From NCBI GenBank assembly GCA_934373375.1, contig CAKROP010000120.1, positions 1 through 6,739 on the forward strand: a DNA stretch of 6,739 nucleotides. The letters are read 5' to 3'. Origin of the DNA: an uncultured Anaerosacchariphilus sp. (GTDB lineage: Bacteria > Bacillota > Clostridia > Lachnospirales > Lachnospiraceae). How positions within the stretch are numbered: the stretch's first letter is position 1; the number at the start of each line of letters is the position of its first letter. Shown here in pieces: positions 5,945-6,739 of this stretch. The position numbers were made by a program, and so were the translations under genes. Under the pieces are notes generated by a model. That model was not told the DNA's origin. It saw only the letters and a list, made by a program, of their open reading frames with translations, and made no database searches.

Positions 5945-6629
5945 GGTGATCTTCTTTCACAACAATAATAGAATAATAGCTTGCCTGATCCGGAATCTCA
6001 TCTACACCGTGATAAATGTGTTCCTCCGGCATTCCGCAGTTCTCAATCATGGCACCCTTCAAGTCATTGCGCTTGAGTGTCTCTTTTACGATTGGCATCT
6101 TGGAAGCTGCTTTCATCAGTACCTTGGTTCCCGGAAGCTTCAGAGCATCTTCGATATCATAGGTAGATGGGATCACATGGAGCTGTTCAGAACGATCCAC
6201 CAGACTGTCGCCTAATTTGGCACTGACTGCACAGAAGGACGGGATTCCGTTGACAATCTCAGTTTCATAGCCTTTTGCTTTTACAAGACGATGGATATAG
6301 ATGTAAGTACTGTAGATGGTCGGATCTCCAAGGGTCAGACAGGCTACATCCTTCCCCTGCTCCAGCTGTTCTATAATTGTATCGGCAGCGGTCTGATATG
6401 CTGCATCCAGAATGGCTTTGTCTTTGGTCATGGGAGTGGAGAGATTGAGGCATTCCTTTGTGTCAAGATTCTCTACAATACCACTTGCAATCTTGTAAGC
6501 GACTGCTTTTCCTTTTCCGTCTGCAGGCACAGCGATGACCGGACAACGTTTAATCGTGTCTACTGCAAGATAAGTCATAAGACGCGGATCCCCAGGTCCC
6601 ACACCGATACCATATAATGTTCCTTTCAT
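5937..6629 (-). CDS. cbiL: Cobalt-factor II / precorrin-2 C20-methyltransferase
   Basis: The enzyme uses S-adenosylmethionine to methylate C20 of the corrin precursor in cobalamin (B12) synthesis; the cobalt-factor II version is expected in an anaerobe. The 230-residue protein has the usual length for the family. Motifs are YGIGVGPGDPRL (6-17; GxGxGDP loop), CPVIAVP (29-35), LTLGDPTIYSTY (98-109; SAM-binding GDP block), NGIPSF (127-132) and EQLHVIP (148-154). A site GAAAGGGA (rc of 6639-6646) lies 9 nt before the ATG. It is the first gene of its operon and no other cbi or cob gene is in the window, which is unusual because corrin-ring genes normally cluster together. The short leader leaves no space for a cobalamin riboswitch. 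Choice of cobalt-factor II over precorrin-2 as substrate is inferred from lifestyle. Confidence 0.93.
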   Translation of the reverse strand: MKGTLYGIGVGPGDPRLMTYLAVDTIKRCPVIAVPADGKGKAVAYKIASGIVENLDTKECLNLSTPMTKDKAILDAAYQTAADTIIEQLEQGKDVACLTLGDPTIYSTYIYIHRLVKAKGYETEIVNGIPSFCAVSAKLGDSLVDRSEQLHVIPSTYDIEDALKLPGTKVLMKAASKMPIVKETLKRNDLKGAMIENCGMPEEHIYHGVDEIPDQASYYSIIVVKEDHHD

Positions 6630-6665
6630 ATAAACACATCCCTTTCTTTTTACACTTGAAATTTT

Positions 6666-6694
6666 ATTTTAACATAAATAATAAAAAAGTTCAA
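6666..6694 (-). promoter_or_regulatory. Sigma-A-type promoter of the cbiL-ABC-NEAT operon
   Basis: On the minus strand, TTGAAC (6689-6694) and TAAAAT (6666-6671) are separated by 17 nt. TGT directly before the -10 box makes an extended -10. Transcription would begin near 6659, leaving a leader of about 30 nt before cbiL. Confidence 0.72.
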
Positions 6695-6705
6695 TGAACC
6701 ATTGA
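6691..6705. promoter_or_regulatory. Inverted repeat, likely operator between divergent promoters
   Basis: TCAATG-AAC-CATTGA is a perfect 6-bp inverted repeat with a 3-nt centre. It covers most of the minus-strand -35 box and the start of the plus-strand -35 box, so one bound dimer (for example a TetR- or MarR-type repressor) could control both directions. On the minus strand it is followed by AC and six T, so a weak terminator for a gene to the right is an alternative reading. Confidence 0.5.
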
Positions 6706-6731
6706 CAAATACGCGAAACAGATGGTACTAT
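6702..6731 (+). promoter_or_regulatory. Divergent sigma-A-type promoter pointing out of the window
   Basis: TTGACA (6702-6707) is a consensus -35. TACTAT (6726-6731) lies 18 nt downstream and is preceded by TGG (6723-6725), giving an extended -10. Transcription would start near 6738, so the gene it serves lies beyond the right edge and may encode the regulator of the pair. Confidence 0.65.
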
Positions 6732-6739
6732 ATAACCAC

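Overview
The window looks like a piece of chromosome from an anaerobic Bacillota, most likely class Clostridia and plausibly Lachnospiraceae. This is inferred from purine-rich AGGAGG-type ribosome binding sites, tightly packed genes, maturation genes for a selenium-dependent molybdenum hydroxylase, an oxygen-sensitive-type queuosine enzyme (QueH), and anaerobic-type cobalamin biosynthesis (CbiL). No rRNA, tRNA, CRISPR array, transposase or attachment site was seen.

Left half (1-3744, + strand, GC-rich). A 5'-truncated fusion of the YqeB-type molybdenum hydroxylase accessory protein with a MocA-like molybdopterin nucleotidyltransferase is followed by an XdhC-family insertion factor. The XdhC domains are in the reverse of the textbook order, and the protein begins with what looks like a decayed copy of its own C-terminal domain. 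These two genes prepare and load cytosine-dinucleotide-type (or similar) molybdenum cofactor into a hydroxylase encoded elsewhere. Next come a membrane-anchored M15B (VanY-like) D,D-carboxypeptidase and, one base later, queH for the last step of queuosine synthesis. The last two are probably cotranscribed; their link to the molybdenum genes is only proximity.

Right half (3778-6629, - strand, visibly less GC-rich). Four closely spaced genes read cbiL, ABC ATPase, ABC-2 permease, then a secreted, membrane-anchored protein with a NEAT-like domain. They form one apparent operon with 8-nt overlap, 2-nt gap and 14-nt gap. The operon starts at a good sigma-A-type promoter with a leader of about 30 nt, too short for a cobalamin riboswitch. 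A second promoter fires to the right, out of the window, and a 6+6 bp inverted repeat sits across both -35 boxes like an operator. The combination of a corrin-ring methyltransferase, an exporter-type ABC pair and a surface protein resembling haem-binding NEAT domains is the most interesting part. It may be an undescribed tetrapyrrole or metal trafficking unit.

Middle junction (3600-3910). The two transcription units converge with only 33 nt between stop codons and no terminator in that gap. Instead, a strong intrinsic terminator for the + strand lies inside the minus-strand gene, and a weaker candidate for the - strand lies inside queH. The two mRNAs are therefore predicted to overlap at their 3' ends.
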